From Mesorhizobium sp. M4B.F.Ca.ET.058.02.1.1 (GTDB lineage Bacteria > Pseudomonadota > Alphaproteobacteria > Rhizobiales > Rhizobiaceae): a DNA stretch of 64,000 nucleotides. The stretch is taken from assembly GCF_003952505.1 (NCBI RefSeq), contig NZ_CP034450.1, positions 5,601,001 through 5,665,000 on the forward strand. The letters are read 5' to 3'. Position 1 is the first letter of the stretch; each line of letters opens with the position of its first letter. The position numbers and the translations under genes are program-made. This document shows, one piece after another, positions 63,407 through 64,000 of the stretch. The notes beneath the pieces were generated by a model. That model did no database searches, was not told where the DNA came from, and was given only the letters and a program-made list of their open reading frames with translations.

Positions 63407-64000
63407 TCAGCGCAAGCCTTCCAACTCGCGGATGCGCTTGGCGCCGTCAGCCTCAAGCTGTCTTGTGACGGCGCCGATCAGCGTCTCGGCGACGACGAAG
63501 AGGGCGGCCGAGGAATCCCAGGCCGAGGGCACAGCGGTGCGTCCGGCGATGACATGGCGGGCGAAGCGGGCGATCGGCGACAGCCATTGATCGGTGAACA
63601 GCACGATCTGAACGCCGCGCTGATGCGCGGTCTCGGCAAAGCGCACCAGACTGTCCTGGTAGCGCCTGATGTCGAAGATCACCAGCACGTCGCGCTTGCC
63701 CATGTCGATCAGCCGGTCGCGCCAGATGCTTTCCTGTCCGGCGAGGTGGTAGACGTCCGGCTGGACGATGGCGAGGTGCGCGGCCATGTAGCGCGCCAAC
63801 GGATCGGTGAAACGGCCGCCGATCAGGAAGGTCTTGCCGCGCCTGGCGGCGAGCAGTGCCCCGATGTCGGCAAGCTGCTTCTCAGACAGGTGCCTGAAGG
63901 TCTCGCGCATGTTCTCGAGCGTCGCCTCCAGCATCGGCGACACCGCGCCGCCGCCGGGCGAGGCCGGGTTGAGCGTGCGCGACGCCGGCGACTGCAATTG
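63407..64000 (-). CDS. MurR/RpiR family regulator, 5' end cut by window edge
   Basis: The C-terminal 198 or so residues of an RpiR-type regulator; the frame is still open at 64000, so its N-terminal helix-turn-helix lies outside. The SIS sugar-phosphate-binding domain (about the last 130 residues) shows KTFLIGGRFTDPLARYMAAH, MGKRDVLVIFDIRRYQDSLV and VLFTDQWLSPIARFARHVI. Such proteins sense phosphosugars. The target here is unknown. Confidence 0.85.
   Translation of the reverse strand, partial: QLQSPASRTLNPASPGGGAVSPMLEATLENMRETFRHLSEKQLADIGALLAARRGKTFLIGGRFTDPLARYMAAHLAIVQPDVYHLAGQESIWRDRLIDMGKRDVLVIFDIRRYQDSLVRFAETAHQRGVQIVLFTDQWLSPIARFARHVIAGRTAVPSAWDSSAALFVVAETLIGAVTRQLEADGAKRIRELEGLR

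Overview
The window reads as chromosomal DNA of a GC-rich alphaproteobacterium of the Rhizobiales, most likely Mesorhizobium or a close relative. The grounds are the gene content (heterotetrameric sarcosine oxidase, DUF992 pairs, a short Mesorhizobium-type DUF680 secreted protein), the GGAAC-N16/17-CGTT promoters of the alphaproteobacterial general stress sigma factor EcfG, and the mosaic palindromic repeats between genes. No phage, transposase, CRISPR array or rRNA was seen. The only RNA gene found is tRNA-Ser(GGA). The assignment rests on family recognition, not on a database search.

Layout. 0-6.4 kb: Kdp potassium pump operon read leftwards (26-aa ORF, kdpF, kdpA, a 71-aa membrane ORF, kdpB, kdpC, and kdpD running off the left edge). 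6.7-16.7 kb: accessory metabolism (NTF2-FMO monooxygenase, amidohydrolase, RidA, LLM flavin oxidoreductase, cupin/LysR pair) around a group of small stress-type genes, two of which have clear EcfG promoters. 16.8-21.3 kb: two class III cyclase/TPR genes, one frameshifted, lying between copies of a dispersed repeat next to tRNA-Ser. 21.8-33.8 kb: nucleoside uptake and salvage (BMP-type ABC transporter, cdd, purine nucleoside phosphorylase, deoA, upp, add) with an anti-sigma-like gene, slyX and an aspartic protease inserted. 33.9-38.2 kb: ubiE, ubiB and a CoaBC carrying an extra N-terminal ribbon-helix-helix domain. 38.2-42.0 kb: dialkylglycine decarboxylase with a divergent LysR gene and an MFS exporter. 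42.1-45.2 kb: DUF992 pair, TPR lipoprotein, rpsU, SET protein. 45.3-51.5 kb: broken SDR and the soxBDAG operon. 51.5-53.1 kb: small acidic stress protein, DUF680 gene with three palindromic operators, TetR gene. 53.1-58.8 kb: acyl-CoA catabolic cluster (SDR, APH-type kinase, MaoC, broken SDR, acyl-CoA dehydrogenase, quinone-reductase-like MDR). 58.9-63.2 kb: RND efflux pump; 63.4 kb to the edge: RpiR-type regulator.

How the genes work together. The salvage region is a coherent pathway: nucleosides enter through the BMP-ABC importer, are deaminated (cdd, add), phosphorolysed (purine nucleoside phosphorylase, deoA), and uracil is recaptured by Upp. The 53-59 kb cluster pairs an aminoglycoside-phosphotransferase-fold kinase with an acyl-CoA dehydrogenase, SDRs and a MaoC protein, a set like that used for 4-hydroxyacyl-CoA breakdown. 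Sarcosine oxidase delivers C1 units from methylated glycine.

The most striking observation is at 36.64-38.18 kb. A FitA-like DNA-binding domain is fused in frame to the coenzyme A biosynthesis enzyme CoaBC, and a near-perfect 31-bp palindrome covers the predicted transcription start and ribosome-binding region of the same gene. This suggests a self-regulating metabolic enzyme of the PutA kind. Second come three CGTACATGTACG-type palindromes across the DUF680 promoter with related half-sites in the promoter of the neighbouring tetR, and four EcfG promoters, each in front of a small or secreted protein. Three genes carry frameshifts, two of them at G-runs, so sequencing error must be excluded there.
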